64,000 nt of DNA from NCBI GenBank assembly GCA_963842235.1, contig CAWJFT010000001.1:1902262-1966261 (forward strand), written 5' to 3'. Both the position numbers and the translations under genes were made by a program. Shown here piece by piece: positions 35,634-44,480 of this stretch. Numbering within the stretch: position 1 is the first letter of the stretch; each line of letters begins with the position of its first letter. The notes beneath the pieces are model-generated. The model did not search any database. It was not told the origin of the DNA and worked only from the letters and a program-made list of their open reading frames with translations. The stretch is from JACDAN01 sp963842235. GTDB lineage: Bacteria; Actinomycetota; Thermoleophilia; Gaiellales; Gaiellaceae.

Positions 35634-36523
35634 ACTCGCGGTCTCGTCGTGCGAACCTCATCGCGGTGCTCACGCAGCTCGTGATAGAGGGAGCTGTTGA
35701 GAATGGGCGAGGTGACGACGAGCCTCCCGGCGAAGTACATGAAGAAGAGAAGCGTCGTCATGGCGCCGAGGCTCCCGTACAGCGTGGTCGACTTCTCGAG
35801 CTTCGGCACGAGGAACTCGACGATCAGCCCGTGGAACACCTGAAAGCCGATCGCGACGAGGATCGCGCCGGGTAGCAGCGCCCGCCAGGGAGCGTCTCGG
35901 TGCGGAAGGCGGAGAGAAGCCCAGAGCCACAACGCGGCGAGCGGGACCGTGGCGAGCGTCGCCGCGAGGAGGCCCACCAGCGACGCCTCGTCGCGAAGCC
36001 ACCAGGTGAGTGCGGCTGCGGCCATGAACGCGCACAGCACGCCGGTGAAGGCAAGTGAGCTCTTCAGCGGCTTGTTCCGCGGAGGGGGCTCGTCCCAGAC
36101 GAGCGAATGAAGGAGCTGTAGCGCCTTCGCGCCCGTGTATCCCGCCCAGACGAGGACGGGGACGCCGACCGCGAGGAGCCACCACCAGTCGGATTCCGCG
36201 GCTCGTGCGACGTCGCCGACGAAGTCGACGACTCCCGCAGGAAGGCCACCCGCCGCAACTGCTTCCTCCGTGCTGTCCGCATCCATGAGGCCGAGAGCGC
36301 CTCCGACGATCAACCCGAACGGCAGCAACCACAGGAACAAGCGATAGGCGATCCCCCCGGCGAGAACGCTCGCCGCGACGCGCCGGTTTCGTTCCGCGGC
36401 CCGGAAGGGGACCGCGAGCGACACGTGCCGTCTGCTGGTGCTTCGTGCGGTTGCAACCGCGGCCGTGAACCTGACTCGCTCGCGATCGTCGATGCCGGTG
36501 TCCGGTGCCTCGTCCCGATCCAC
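35621..36523 (-). CDS. YihY/BrkB-family membrane protein
   Basis: The 300-residue protein has six hydrophobic segments. The YihY pattern is VLAGGIAYRLFLWLLPFGLI, WAGYTGAKALQLLHSLVWDE, GAILVAIGFQVFHGLIVEFL and SLGAMTTLLFFMYFAGRLVV. The family is an inner-membrane transporter-like group of uncertain substrate. GTG 36523 follows the DedA stop with no gap (TAAGTG), so the two genes are translationally coupled. The stop codon falls inside palindrome-box site 5. Confidence 0.87.
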   Translation of the reverse strand: MDRDEAPDTGIDDRERVRFTAAVATARSTSRRHVSLAVPFRAAERNRRVAASVLAGGIAYRLFLWLLPFGLIVGGALGLMDADSTEEAVAAGGLPAGVVDFVGDVARAAESDWWWLLAVGVPVLVWAGYTGAKALQLLHSLVWDEPPPRNKPLKSSLAFTGVLCAFMAAAALTWWLRDEASLVGLLAATLATVPLAALWLWASLRLPHRDAPWRALLPGAILVAIGFQVFHGLIVEFLVPKLEKSTTLYGSLGAMTTLLFFMYFAGRLVVTSPILNSSLYHELREHRDEVRTTRPRVSPG

Positions 36524-37300
36524 TTACTCGTCCGATCCGGCCGAGCTGGAGCGGACCGCGGGCTCCGTGCTCACTTCGGTCGGCTCAGCACCCTTCGCTG
36601 CTCTCCTCCTCCGCCGATCAACGAGGTAGATCGCCGCCAACGCGGCGGAGGTGATGAGCGAGGAGATGACGAGCGACGCGAGCGGAAAGCCAGCGAGCGT
36701 GGTTGCCACCTTGTAGGCCAGCGCGCACGTGTAGACCGACCACAGCACTCCGCCGAAGACCGACCAAGGGAGGAAGCGGCGGTAGGGAAGGTGCGAGAGC
36801 CCCATGGACGCGTTGACGGCGAAGCGCATCCCGGGGACGTAGCGCCCGGCGACGATCAAGAGGCCCGGAGAGCGGTCGAGGGCGTCCCAGCCGGCGCGAA
36901 CCTTCGGATTCTCCAGCGCCTTGTCGAGCTGGCCTTGCACTTTGGCGGCGCTCTTGCGGGCGATCCAGAACAGCGACGAGTCTCCGACGATCGCGCCGAG
37001 CGCGCCGGCCAGCATGACGAGCTCGAGCTCGAGGTCTCCCTCGGCAGCGAGCGTCGACGCGGCGCTCAGCGTCGTCTCGCCGGGGAAGATCGGGATGACT
37101 GCATCGAACCAGACGAGCAGGAAGCACAGGACGTAGGCCCATTGCTCCGGCGCGTCGGCGAGCCACTCGGCAACGTCGCCTTGGTCCAGGAGCTGGACGA
37201 CGACGATCACGCCCAGGAGGAGAGCGAAGCCACCGACGATCAGCACGCCGAGGTGTCGTCTCCAGAAAGACGCCTGCTCCTCGAGATCGGCTGCTGTCAT
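36524..37300 (-). CDS. DedA-family (VTT domain) membrane protein
   Basis: The protein has 258 residues. The DedA core is VWFDAVIPIFPGETTLSAAS, GALGAIVGDSSLFWIARKSA and VAGRYVPGMRFAVNASMGLS, with the conserved acidic residue and the R-x-x-P-x-x-R-like loop (GRYVPGMRF). DedA proteins act as lipid-phosphate flippases or affect proton-motive force and envelope integrity. The C-terminus is charged (VDRRRRRAAKG). It heads a two-gene unit with YihY under palindrome-box site 6 and diverges from the antiporter gene. Confidence 0.88.
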   Translation of the reverse strand: MTAADLEEQASFWRRHLGVLIVGGFALLLGVIVVVQLLDQGDVAEWLADAPEQWAYVLCFLLVWFDAVIPIFPGETTLSAASTLAAEGDLELELVMLAGALGAIVGDSSLFWIARKSAAKVQGQLDKALENPKVRAGWDALDRSPGLLIVAGRYVPGMRFAVNASMGLSHLPYRRFLPWSVFGGVLWSVYTCALAYKVATTLAGFPLASLVISSLITSAALAAIYLVDRRRRRAAKGAEPTEVSTEPAVRSSSAGSDE

Positions 37301-37338
37301 CGCCCTCCCGTATTCTCGCGACCGGGTTGGCGCTCCCT

Positions 37339-37388
37339 CATCGCCCGAGCGCGCCGTTCACCCGGGTGAACTCGGCGTTTAGGCGATG
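37339..37388. promoter_or_regulatory. Composite palindrome-box site 6, bidirectional
   Basis: TTCACCCGGGTGAA (37357-37370) has GGGCGATG on the minus strand (37339-37346) and AGGCGATG on the plus strand (37381-37388), each 10 bp from the palindrome. It sits between the DedA-YihY unit (ATG 37300) and the antiporter (GTG 37411). Confidence 0.7.
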
Positions 37389-37410
37389 AAGCGCGATTTC
37401 TCGGGCGTTA

Positions 37411-38748
37411 GTGTCGCACTGGGTGGGCGGCTCGGGCCTCGTTGCGATCTCGCTCCTCGTGCTCGCGTACGCGGCTTTTTCGCGACGGCTCTCGGGGTCT
37501 GTGATTACCCCCGCGATGGTGTTCGTCGCCGGCGGCATCCTGGTGAGCAGCGAGGCGCTCGGCTGGCTCGATCCGACAATCGAGAGCGAAACCGTCCGCT
37601 GGGTCGCCGAGGCGACGCTGACGGTCGTGCTCTTCTCCGACGCGTCGCGGATCGACCTCGCAGCGCTGCGCCGCGAGTATGTCGTGCCGCTTCGCCTGCT
37701 AGCGATCGGGCTGCCCCTGACGATCGTGGCCGGCGCGCTCGCGGGTGTCGCCTTGTTCGCCGAGCTCGCGCTCGTCGAGGCCGCCCTTCTTGCGATCGTG
37801 CTCGCCCCGACGGACGCAGCGCTAGGTCAGGCGGTCGTCACCGATCCCAAGGTTCCGTCACGCGTCCGTCAGGGGCTCAACGTCGAGAGCGGGCTCAACG
37901 ACGGCATCTGCGTGCCGCTGCTCCTGATCGCGATCGCGATCGCCGAGGCGGAAGAGGGCGCGATCGGAAACGGCGAGGCGGTCAAGCTCGTGCTCGAGGA
38001 GATCGGCTACGGATCTCTCGGAGGCGTGGTTGCTGGGCTCGCGGTCGCAGCCGTGGTCAGGGTCGGCGTCTCGCACCGCCTCGTGGATGACGTGTGGGTT
38101 CAGGTTGTCCCGGTTGCGGGGGCGGCGCTCGCCTACGGCCTGGCCGTGTGGATGGGCGGCAGCGGGTTCATCGCTGCCTTCGTGGGAGGCGCCGTCTTCG
38201 GCGGGCTGCGTCGCGACGTCGGAGGCGAGGTGACACTCTTCCTCGAGGAGTCGGGCGGCCTACTCGGGGCAGTCACGTTCATCCTCTTCGGTGCGGTCAT
38301 GCTCGTGCCCATGCTCGACGACCTCTCCGCCGAGATCGTCCTGTATGCGCTTCTCAGCCTGACGCTCGTTCGCATGGTTCCCGTGGGCCTGGCGATGCTC
38401 GGATCCGGGGCCAGGCGACCGACCGTCGCCTTCCTCGGCTGGTTCGGGCCGCGTGGACTGGCGTCGATCGTCTTTGCGGTGATCCTGGTCGAGGATGCCG
38501 ATTTGGCGAACCAAACAGTGCTGGTGAACACGATCTTCCTCACGATTGCCCTCTCGGTCCTCCTCCACGGCCTGACCGCCGCACCGCTCGCGGGGCGCTA
38601 TGCGGCGTGGTTCGCGGCCCACCCGCGCGAGGCGGCGCCTGCGTTCGAGAGCGCGCCAGCTCCTGAACAGCGCCCGCACCGATGGGCAGCCGGGCTGTGG
38701 CGCAAGCACAGGGGCCTCGAGGACGCCTCAACCGAGATGGCGTCGTGA
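37411..38748 (+). CDS. CPA1-type cation:proton antiporter
   Basis: The 445-residue protein has about twelve membrane segments and the Na+/H+ exchanger domain. The ion-site helix reads EAALLAIVLAPTDAALGQAV, and LNVESGLNDGICVPLLLIAI carries the conserved N-D pair. LGWFGPRGLASIVFAVILVE is the usual CPA1 arginine helix. It exchanges Na+ or K+ for protons at the membrane. A short hydrophilic C-terminus (about 40 residues) follows. It is the first gene after the plus-strand box of site 6. Confidence 0.92.
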   Translation: MSHWVGGSGLVAISLLVLAYAAFSRRLSGSVITPAMVFVAGGILVSSEALGWLDPTIESETVRWVAEATLTVVLFSDASRIDLAALRREYVVPLRLLAIGLPLTIVAGALAGVALFAELALVEAALLAIVLAPTDAALGQAVVTDPKVPSRVRQGLNVESGLNDGICVPLLLIAIAIAEAEEGAIGNGEAVKLVLEEIGYGSLGGVVAGLAVAAVVRVGVSHRLVDDVWVQVVPVAGAALAYGLAVWMGGSGFIAAFVGGAVFGGLRRDVGGEVTLFLEESGGLLGAVTFILFGAVMLVPMLDDLSAEIVLYALLSLTLVRMVPVGLAMLGSGARRPTVAFLGWFGPRGLASIVFAVILVEDADLANQTVLVNTIFLTIALSVLLHGLTAAPLAGRYAAWFAAHPREAAPAFESAPAPEQRPHRWAAGLWRKHRGLEDASTEMAS

Positions 38749-38932
38749 CACCTGCCGGCAGACCAGGCCAGTTACTCGCTGGAGGAGAGATTCGCTGGCC
38801 GAGATCGGCGCGTCGGTGGGCAGTACTGTCACCGCCTTCGAGACGCTGCAACAAGCCGCTCCGGACGACTGCGATCTCGAGTAGGCTGCGCCCGCCACAG
38901 CTTGCCGTCAAGAACGTGTCTGGGAACTACAA

Positions 38933-39940
38933 CTAAGGCCTCGAGCTCAACCTGTCGACAAGCCGCCGGAGCAGCGCCACGGTCCTTCTCAGCTCCCGGA
39001 GCTGAGCGGCGAGGGTTTGCGCACGCTCCCGCTGAACCTGGAGGGTCGCCTTGAGCTGGTCGGCCGCGGCTCGCCTCAGCTCCACGAGCTGAGCGGCGAG
39101 GGTTTGCGCGCGCTCCCGCTGGGCCTGAAGGGTCACCCTGAGCTGCGCGACCACGGCCCTGATCCGGTCGTTGTCGACCTGCTTGCTCTCGAGCGCGGCG
39201 ATCCGAGCGTCGATAGAGTCCGCGCGACTGGAGCCCCGGCCCGTTGCGGCGCCGACCTCGTCTCCGATCGCCGCGACATCCCGGCTGATCGCCCCGAGCT
39301 CAACCTGTTCGAGCCCCGCGGTCCGCTGCGCGAGAGTTTGCCGGAGAGACTGAAGCTGCTCCTGACCCTTCCCGAGCTCCGAGCGTGTCGTCTTGGAGAG
39401 CTGGCTGCCAAGGAGCGAGCGCGCCTGTCCGACTCGGGCGTCGGTGTCGCCGAGCTGTGAAGACAGGCCCGCTAGCTTGGCCTGCGCGTTCGCGCTCAAC
39501 TGCTGCGACTTCGTGATCGCGTCCGACAGCAGCTGGTTCGTCGTCGCTAGGTAGCCGTTCAACGCCTCTAGCTCCGTGACCAGCGTCTGGGCATCCTTGA
39601 CGGCTTCCGGCGTGCTCGGGTTGGCGTTACGTGCGAATGCCAGCGTCGCAAGGCTTCCTGCGAGCATCAATGCCGTGAGCGTGATCGCGACCCACGCCCA
39701 GGCGGGCGCCCGTGCGGACCGACGCCGAGTGGTCGGAACCTCCTCAGGCGTCGCTTGCTCGACCGCAGGCTCGACGGCCGTCGCCTCGGAAGGGCCGGCC
39801 TCAGCCGCAGTAGCGGCGGCATCCGGCTCGGCCTCTGCGGGGGGCTGCGTGGTCGGAGACTCCGCGAGCGTCTCGCTCTCGCCCGCGTCGGAGGCGGCAT
39901 CCGGCTCCGGCTCGGCGGGGGGCTCCGGCGCGGAGGTCAT
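38933..39940 (-). CDS. Single-pass membrane protein with long coiled coil
   Basis: The 335-residue protein has an acidic, Pro/Ala-rich N-terminal region of about 75 residues (PPAEPEPDAASDAGESE). One transmembrane helix follows (WAWVAITLTALMLAGSLATL), then about 220 residues of predicted coiled coil. Near the C-terminus a 26-residue unit occurs twice, QRERAQTLAAQLVELRRAAA then QRERAQTLAAQLRELRRTVA. ATG 39940 overlaps the upstream gene's stop (ATGA). It may be a structural or sensor partner of the upstream small coiled-coil protein. No family was recognised. Confidence 0.72.
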   Translation of the reverse strand: MTSAPEPPAEPEPDAASDAGESETLAESPTTQPPAEAEPDAAATAAEAGPSEATAVEPAVEQATPEEVPTTRRRSARAPAWAWVAITLTALMLAGSLATLAFARNANPSTPEAVKDAQTLVTELEALNGYLATTNQLLSDAITKSQQLSANAQAKLAGLSSQLGDTDARVGQARSLLGSQLSKTTRSELGKGQEQLQSLRQTLAQRTAGLEQVELGAISRDVAAIGDEVGAATGRGSSRADSIDARIAALESKQVDNDRIRAVVAQLRVTLQAQRERAQTLAAQLVELRRAAADQLKATLQVQRERAQTLAAQLRELRRTVALLRRLVDRLSSRP

Positions 39941-40329
39941 GGGCTCCGTTCGCTCGAGGACTGCTTCTGCTTCGCCTGTGACCCCTTGGCCTCCGCGGAG
40001 GTGACGGCGGACTCGAACTGCTCGTTGAACGTCTTGAGCTCGTCGTTGGTCGTCTTAACGTCGGCGACGAGATCGTCTAACAGCTGAGAGCCTGCCGCGG
40101 AGGCGGCCTCCGCGTTCGCCGAGGCGTCACGAGCCTGTGCGACCAGACCCAGCGTCACGGCAACGAGGGCTAGTCCCAGCGCGCCCAGGACGACCCAGAC
40201 CCACGTAGGCACGCGAGCGTCGGATGCGCCTGCGCCCGGATCCCGCCGTTGCTCGGTCGTCTCGCTCTCGCTGGACTCGGTCACGGGCACTTCAGAGCGT
40301 CTGTCGGCTCCTCCCTGCTCCAATTCCAT
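39937..40329 (-). CDS. Small single-pass membrane protein with coiled coil
   Basis: The 130-residue protein has the same layout as its downstream neighbour: an acidic N-terminus (VTESSESETTEQRRDPG), one helix (WVWVVLGALGLALVAVTLGL) and a short coiled coil (KTTNDELKTFNEQFESAVTS). It is the first gene of a two-gene unit behind palindrome-box site 7. ATG 40329 is chosen because an earlier in-frame start would include the operator. Function is unknown. Confidence 0.65.
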   Translation of the reverse strand: MELEQGGADRRSEVPVTESSESETTEQRRDPGAGASDARVPTWVWVVLGALGLALVAVTLGLVAQARDASANAEAASAAGSQLLDDLVADVKTTNDELKTFNEQFESAVTSAEAKGSQAKQKQSSSERSP

Positions 40330-40366
40330 TCTGGCTTCCCAGTTTCGCCACTCGCCGGCGTCACTA

Positions 40367-40398
40367 CACCACCCGCCGGCCTCGTTCACCCGGGTGAA
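40367..40398 (-). promoter_or_regulatory. Composite palindrome-box site 7 (coiled-coil pair)
   Basis: TTCACCCGGGTGAA (40385-40398) is followed on the minus strand after 10 bp by GGGTGGTG (40367-40374), 38 bp before ATG 40329. It lies between the response-regulator stop (40440) and the coiled-coil unit. Confidence 0.65.
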
Positions 40399-40439
40399 GC
40401 GGTCGTCTCTTGCTTCGCCGTCTCGAGCCCCTCGCCGTA

Positions 40440-41139
40440 TTACCTTGGCGCGGGAGGCTCCGTGCCCACGTCCGTGACTTCCTCGGCGAGAAAGAGCAGC
40501 GCCGCTTTCACCCGCCTGCTGACGTCATCTGCCTCGGACAGCCCGAGCTTGAAGAAGATCGAGTGGATGTGCTTTTCGACGGCTCGTTTGCTGAGCACGA
40601 GAGACTTGGCGATCGCCGTATTGCTCTTGCCCTGGGCGATCTCTGCAAGGACCTCTTGCTCTCGCGGGGTGAGCTTGGCGAGCGCAGGGCGCGGCGCGCG
40701 CGCTCTGGCGGCCACGAGCACCTCGACGACCTTTGCATCGATGACCGATCCGCCCGCAGCGACGGTCTCGATGGCGGATACGAGCTGCGCAGAGTCACGC
40801 ATGCGCTCCTTGAGCAGGTATGCGCGCCCCTCCGAGCCGGTCTCGAGGAGCTTCAGCGCGTACCTCGGCTCCGCATACTGGCTGAGGATGACCACACCTA
40901 CTCTCAGGATGGGGCTCCCGCAGTCGGTCCGCGACCTGGATGCCCTCGTCGGTTCTTGAGGGCGGCATTCGGATGTCGCTCACCACCACGTCGGGCTGGA
41001 CGGCCTCAACAGCCAGGAGGAGCGACGGCATGTCCTCGCACGAGGCCACAACCTCAATGCCGGCGTGCGCGGCGAGGAGCTGCTGTATCCCCTCCAAGAC
41101 GAGCACGCTGTCGTCCGCGATGGCAACCCGAATCGCCAT
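40440..41139 (-). CDS. NarL/FixJ-type response regulator, one frameshift
   Basis: ATG 41139 opens the receiver domain: RVAIADDSVLVLEGIQQLL holds the acidic pair and QPDVVVSDIRMPPS holds the phosphorylated Asp. A one-base shift near 40903 joins it to VVILSQYAEPRYALKLLETG and YLLKERM, which has the conserved Lys. The C-terminal LuxR HTH is LTPREQEVLAEIAQGKSNTA with SKRAVEKHIHSIFFKLGL. It is divergent from a matching histidine kinase 146 bp away, so the two form a two-component system. The target genes are unknown. Confidence 0.87.
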
Positions 41140-41285
41140 AGCGGAAACGATAAACCGGCTCGCGCAGAACGCTAAGCCACAATGTGTCGGTGTGGTGAAG
41201 GGGTGGCCGGCCGCGAGTAGACGGGGCGCGGTGATCGTGGCTAAATAGCGTTGTAGCAGGTGCCTCGAAGTCCGAAGGAGAGAGT

Positions 41286-43151
41286 GTGTCGACGATCTCC
41301 GCAGGGTCGAGCTCCGCCGCGACGGTTCCCGCCAAGGCGATGATCTCCGTCCGGCGCGGCTCGCTGGCTGCCTTTGCGGCCGCCGGCCTTCTCGTCGCCA
41401 TGGGCGCGGGCCTTCTCCTCGCGACGAGCGACCACCTCGTCGATCCGGTTGCGTTCGGCCTCCAGGTGGCCGTGAATGTCGTCGGATGGTTCAGCGCGGC
41501 GCTCTACTGGCTGGTTCGACGCCCCGGCAACCGACTCGGTTTCTTCCTTCTCGCGCTGGCGGTCGCCACGACCGCCATCTCGCTGCAGGGAGCGACCCAG
41601 CCGCAGCTCCGCAGCCTCGGTGTGTTGGCCGATTGGCCCTTGCTTCTTCTCGTGTTCTACGTCATCTTCGCGTTCCCGGAGGGTCGCGTTGCGAGTCGCT
41701 TCGGATGGGCGCTGCTCGGCGCGATTTCGCTCGCAACACTGGCGTCGTACCCCGCCTCGCTCCTCTTCTCGCCGGTCGTCTATGGCCAGTTGGCGCTTTC
41801 CGGCTGCAACGCTGCGTGTCCCGCGAACGGCTTCATGATCGCCGATCGGCCGACGATCGCCGACGGTCTTCTTGGCAGGGACATCACGGCGTACCTCCTG
41901 TTCGCGGGCTTCTCCGGAAGCCTCGTCTACTTGAGCTACCGGCTGGCGACGGCGACGCGACCGCGGAGGCGGGCACTCCTGCCTGTCGACGCCCCGGCTC
42001 TGATGGCCATCTTTCCGGTCGCGGTCTTCTTCGGAGCAGTCGTCGGGCTGGTGCACGTGGATGCGGGCCCGCACACGGCGTGGGGCTGGCTGGCTACCAT
42101 CGGTTACAGCGCGATCCCATACGGATTTCTGCTTTCGGTCGTGGCGAGCACGTTCTTCGCCGCGACGGCGTTGAAAAGGATCGTCTCCCGCCTGGTGGAG
42201 AACCCGAGCGCCCCTCAGCTGCGCACGACGCTAGCCGACGCACTCGATGATCCGTCGCTCGAGATCGGGTTCCGCCTCGAGCAGGCAGGCGGCTTTGTCG
42301 ACTCGAGCGGCAAGCCTCTTGCTTCCACGCCTCCGGCCGGCCAGTCGTCGGCTCCGGTCACACGGAACGGCGAGACCGTGGCCGTGATCATGCACGACGC
42401 GGCTTTGGACACCGACCCGGAGCTCGTCGCAGCTGCGGGTCAGGCGCTGCTGCTGGCGATCGAGAACGGTCGATTGACGGCCGAGCTCGAGTCGACGAAC
42501 ACAGAGCTCCGTGCAACCCGTGCACGCGTCGTGGCCACGGGCGAGGCCGAGCGCCGCAAGATCGAGCGCGACCTCCATGACGGAGCGCAGCAACATTTGA
42601 TCGCTCTTAGCATGAGAGTCGGCCTGGCCCGCGAAATCGCCGATCCACAGGCCGCGCAGCGGCTCGACGACGTCGGCAAGGAGCTCGACGAGATTCTGGA
42701 GGAGCTCCGCGACCTCGCCCATGGCCTCTACCCGTCTGTGCTTCGCGACTTCGGACTCCGAGACGCGCTGGGCAGCGTCGTGCGGCGTTCGACTCCACCG
42801 GCAAAGCTCGAGGCCGGAGCGATCGGCCGCTACGCCGAAGACGTGGAGGCCGCCGTCTACTTCTGCTGCGTGGAAAGTCTCCAGAACGCCGCCAAGCACG
42901 CCGGCTCGGGTACGACCGCGGTAATTCGGCTCTGGCAGCGCGACGGCCGGCTCGACTTCGAGATCGTCGACGACGGCGCAGGCTTCGACGTCGAGTCGGC
43001 CTGGGGACCAGGCAACGGCCACACGAACATGACCGACCGCATGGCCAGTATCGGAGGCACGCTGTCCGTCGATTCGGGGCCCGGGCGGGGCACGGCGGTC
43101 CGAGGAAGCGTCCCGGTCGCCACTAGCCTCCAGACCTCAATCGGACCCTAG
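41286..43151 (+). CDS. NarL-type sensor histidine kinase (HisKA_3)
   Basis: The protein has 621 residues. Eight or more hydrophobic segments fill residues about 20-300 and form a membrane sensor. A linker with GAF-like strands leads to the kinase. The H-box is EAERRKIERDLHDGAQQHLI, whose His lies in the DLHDGAQQ core of HisKA_3 kinases. The ATP-binding N-box is ESLQNAAKHAGSGTTAV, with DDGAGFD and GRGTAVRGSVPV. GTG 41286 follows AAGGAG. It should phosphorylate the adjacent NarL-type regulator. Its stop overlaps that of the convergent CYTH gene by three bases. Confidence 0.9.
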   Translation: MSTISAGSSSAATVPAKAMISVRRGSLAAFAAAGLLVAMGAGLLLATSDHLVDPVAFGLQVAVNVVGWFSAALYWLVRRPGNRLGFFLLALAVATTAISLQGATQPQLRSLGVLADWPLLLLVFYVIFAFPEGRVASRFGWALLGAISLATLASYPASLLFSPVVYGQLALSGCNAACPANGFMIADRPTIADGLLGRDITAYLLFAGFSGSLVYLSYRLATATRPRRRALLPVDAPALMAIFPVAVFFGAVVGLVHVDAGPHTAWGWLATIGYSAIPYGFLLSVVASTFFAATALKRIVSRLVENPSAPQLRTTLADALDDPSLEIGFRLEQAGGFVDSSGKPLASTPPAGQSSAPVTRNGETVAVIMHDAALDTDPELVAAAGQALLLAIENGRLTAELESTNTELRATRARVVATGEAERRKIERDLHDGAQQHLIALSMRVGLAREIADPQAAQRLDDVGKELDEILEELRDLAHGLYPSVLRDFGLRDALGSVVRRSTPPAKLEAGAIGRYAEDVEAAVYFCCVESLQNAAKHAGSGTTAVIRLWQRDGRLDFEIVDDGAGFDVESAWGPGNGHTNMTDRMASIGGTLSVDSGPGRGTAVRGSVPVATSLQTSIGP

Positions 43152-43924
43152 TCGCCGTCCGCCCGTAGCAGTTCCGAGAAGTACTCGAGCGCCTTCTTCG
43201 TCTTGGTTTCCTGCTCACCGGTGAGGTCGACGCCCTTTTGCGTCAGGAATGCTCTCGTTTCGGCGGCGACCTGAAAAGCTTCCGACGGCGCGCATTTCGT
43301 CGACAGCTCGAGGATCATCGAGTTGTCCGGGTAGAGCCAAAGCTCGGAAACGAGTTTGCGGTCGTACCCCTCAGGAGCGAATTTCAGTTTGAGCACGGAG
43401 ATCGGGCCGAGGATCGCGAGATCGTCCAGCTCGAGCCCGTCGGGTGCGTGCGCCGCGTACAGCGCTCGTTGCTCCTTGGAGTAGAGCTTGCGAACCGGCC
43501 GCTTCTCCAACACCGCATCCCTGACGTCGGCTGTCTTCAGCGCGCGCTTCATCGATCCCGAGCAGACGAACCCGCCCGGCATCGCATCGACCTCGACGCC
43601 GAAGTTGGGCGAGCGGCGCAGCTCGGCCGGCAGCTCGTTGGGGACAACCGGGCGCAGCTTCACGACCGTATCGTCCCCCTTCCCCTGAACGCGGCGGGCA
43701 CGGACGACGACGCCGCTCTTGTTCAGCGTGAGCTCTGGCGTGTCGAAGAAGTAGACCTGCCGAATCTGAGCGTCTAGCGGATCCACCCCGAGCGCCGCCG
43801 CCCCCCGGGTCCGGTCGGAAACCGGCACCGTCAGCTTGAGCTCGACGCTGTCGGCGCCTTTCGTCAAGGCGATCAGCTCGGCGAGGTCCTGATCGGAGAG
43901 CGTGGGGGTTTGCTTGGTGGCCAT
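43148..43924 (-). CDS. CYTH-like triphosphate tunnel protein
   Basis: The protein has 258 residues with a GAGGAGG ribosome site. A CYTH-type beginning ADSVELKLTVPVSDRT is followed by QVYFFDTPELTLNKSGVVVR and GKGDDTVVKLRPV, the alternating charged strands that line the triphosphate tunnel. LELSTKCAPSEAFQVAAETR follows near the end. CYTH enzymes act on triphosphates or polyphosphate and need a divalent metal. Only part of the classical ExExK signature is visible (ELK), so activity is uncertain. Polyphosphate genes occur on either side in this window. Confidence 0.72.
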   Translation of the reverse strand: MATKQTPTLSDQDLAELIALTKGADSVELKLTVPVSDRTRGAAALGVDPLDAQIRQVYFFDTPELTLNKSGVVVRARRVQGKGDDTVVKLRPVVPNELPAELRRSPNFGVEVDAMPGGFVCSGSMKRALKTADVRDAVLEKRPVRKLYSKEQRALYAAHAPDGLELDDLAILGPISVLKLKFAPEGYDRKLVSELWLYPDNSMILELSTKCAPSEAFQVAAETRAFLTQKGVDLTGEQETKTKKALEYFSELLRADGD

Positions 43925-43959
43925 GGTTGATCCTCCTCGGTCGTGGCAAGCCGGTCGTG

Positions 43960-44238
43960 TCAGCGGGCAGTCTCCTCGAGCTTGTCGAGCTCGATCGCGA
44001 GCCCGAGGGCGCGCACCATCTTGCTGGCCGCCGACGCGACGCGCGCCGTGCCCACGATTGGCGCGATGGCAGTGAGGACGCCGACGACGTGCTCCTCTTC
44101 GACGCCGACCCTGCCAGCGGCTTCGAGGTTCAGCAAATACGAGGCCCGCGGCGCGTCGACGGCGACCAACGCAGCGATCCGCACGAGCATCAGCGTGTGC
44201 TCATCGAGGCTGGACGCCTCCAGCGACTCAGCGGTCAT
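43960..44238 (-). CDS. Carboxymuconolactone-decarboxylase-like protein
   Basis: From ATG 44238 the product has 92 residues. MTAESLEASSLDEHTLMLVR and IAALVAVDAPRASYLLNLEA, then AIAPIVGTARVASAASKMVR, match the all-helical CMD/AhpD-like fold. No CxxC is present, so AhpD-type peroxidase chemistry is unlikely. The frame stays open upstream and contains a duplicated TLDLLA segment (about 44244-44290), but no convincing start codon or ribosome site lies there, so the N-terminus is uncertain. It follows the CYTH gene on the same strand. Confidence 0.62.
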   Translation of the reverse strand: MTAESLEASSLDEHTLMLVRIAALVAVDAPRASYLLNLEAAGRVGVEEEHVVGVLTAIAPIVGTARVASAASKMVRALGLAIELDKLEETAR

Positions 44239-44332
44239 CTTCGCGAGTAGGTCGAGAGTCTGAATCGCGAGTAGGTCGAGAGTCTGAGCCTCAGTGGCTT
44301 GTCCGCGGGCACGCGCGTGTCTCTGGTCCGGA

Positions 44333-44461
44333 TCATTGCTGCAGCGGAAGCCAATGGCGCAGTCCGCGTCGGCGGCGCGGCATGTGCCGCGCCCCCGAGT
44401 TGGCGATGCGCGCGATTCGCAGCACCGCGACCGCGGCAAGCCCGGTCACGTAGGCCTTCAT
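44333..44461 (-). CDS. Possible 42-residue peptide
   Basis: ATG 44461 has a good AGGAG 7 nt upstream. It encodes MKAYVTGLAAVAVLRIARIA followed by an Arg-rich tail ending at TGA 44333-44335. The hydrophobic start and basic end could make a small membrane peptide. It may also be the intact beginning of a longer gene lost by frameshift, because the carboxymuconolactone-decarboxylase-like frame downstream lacks a start. It lies 20 bp after the DUF7144 copy 2 stop. Confidence 0.35.
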   Translation of the reverse strand: MKAYVTGLAAVAVLRIARIANSGARHMPRRRRGLRHWLPLQQ

Positions 44462-44480
44462 GTGGACTCCTGCCCGGCCG

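Noticed and set aside
44244..44290. Duplicated TLDLLA codons before the carboxymuconolactone-decarboxylase-like start as a special motif
   Set aside because: A single local duplication of about 20 bp without a start codon is more simply a replication slip or assembly error.
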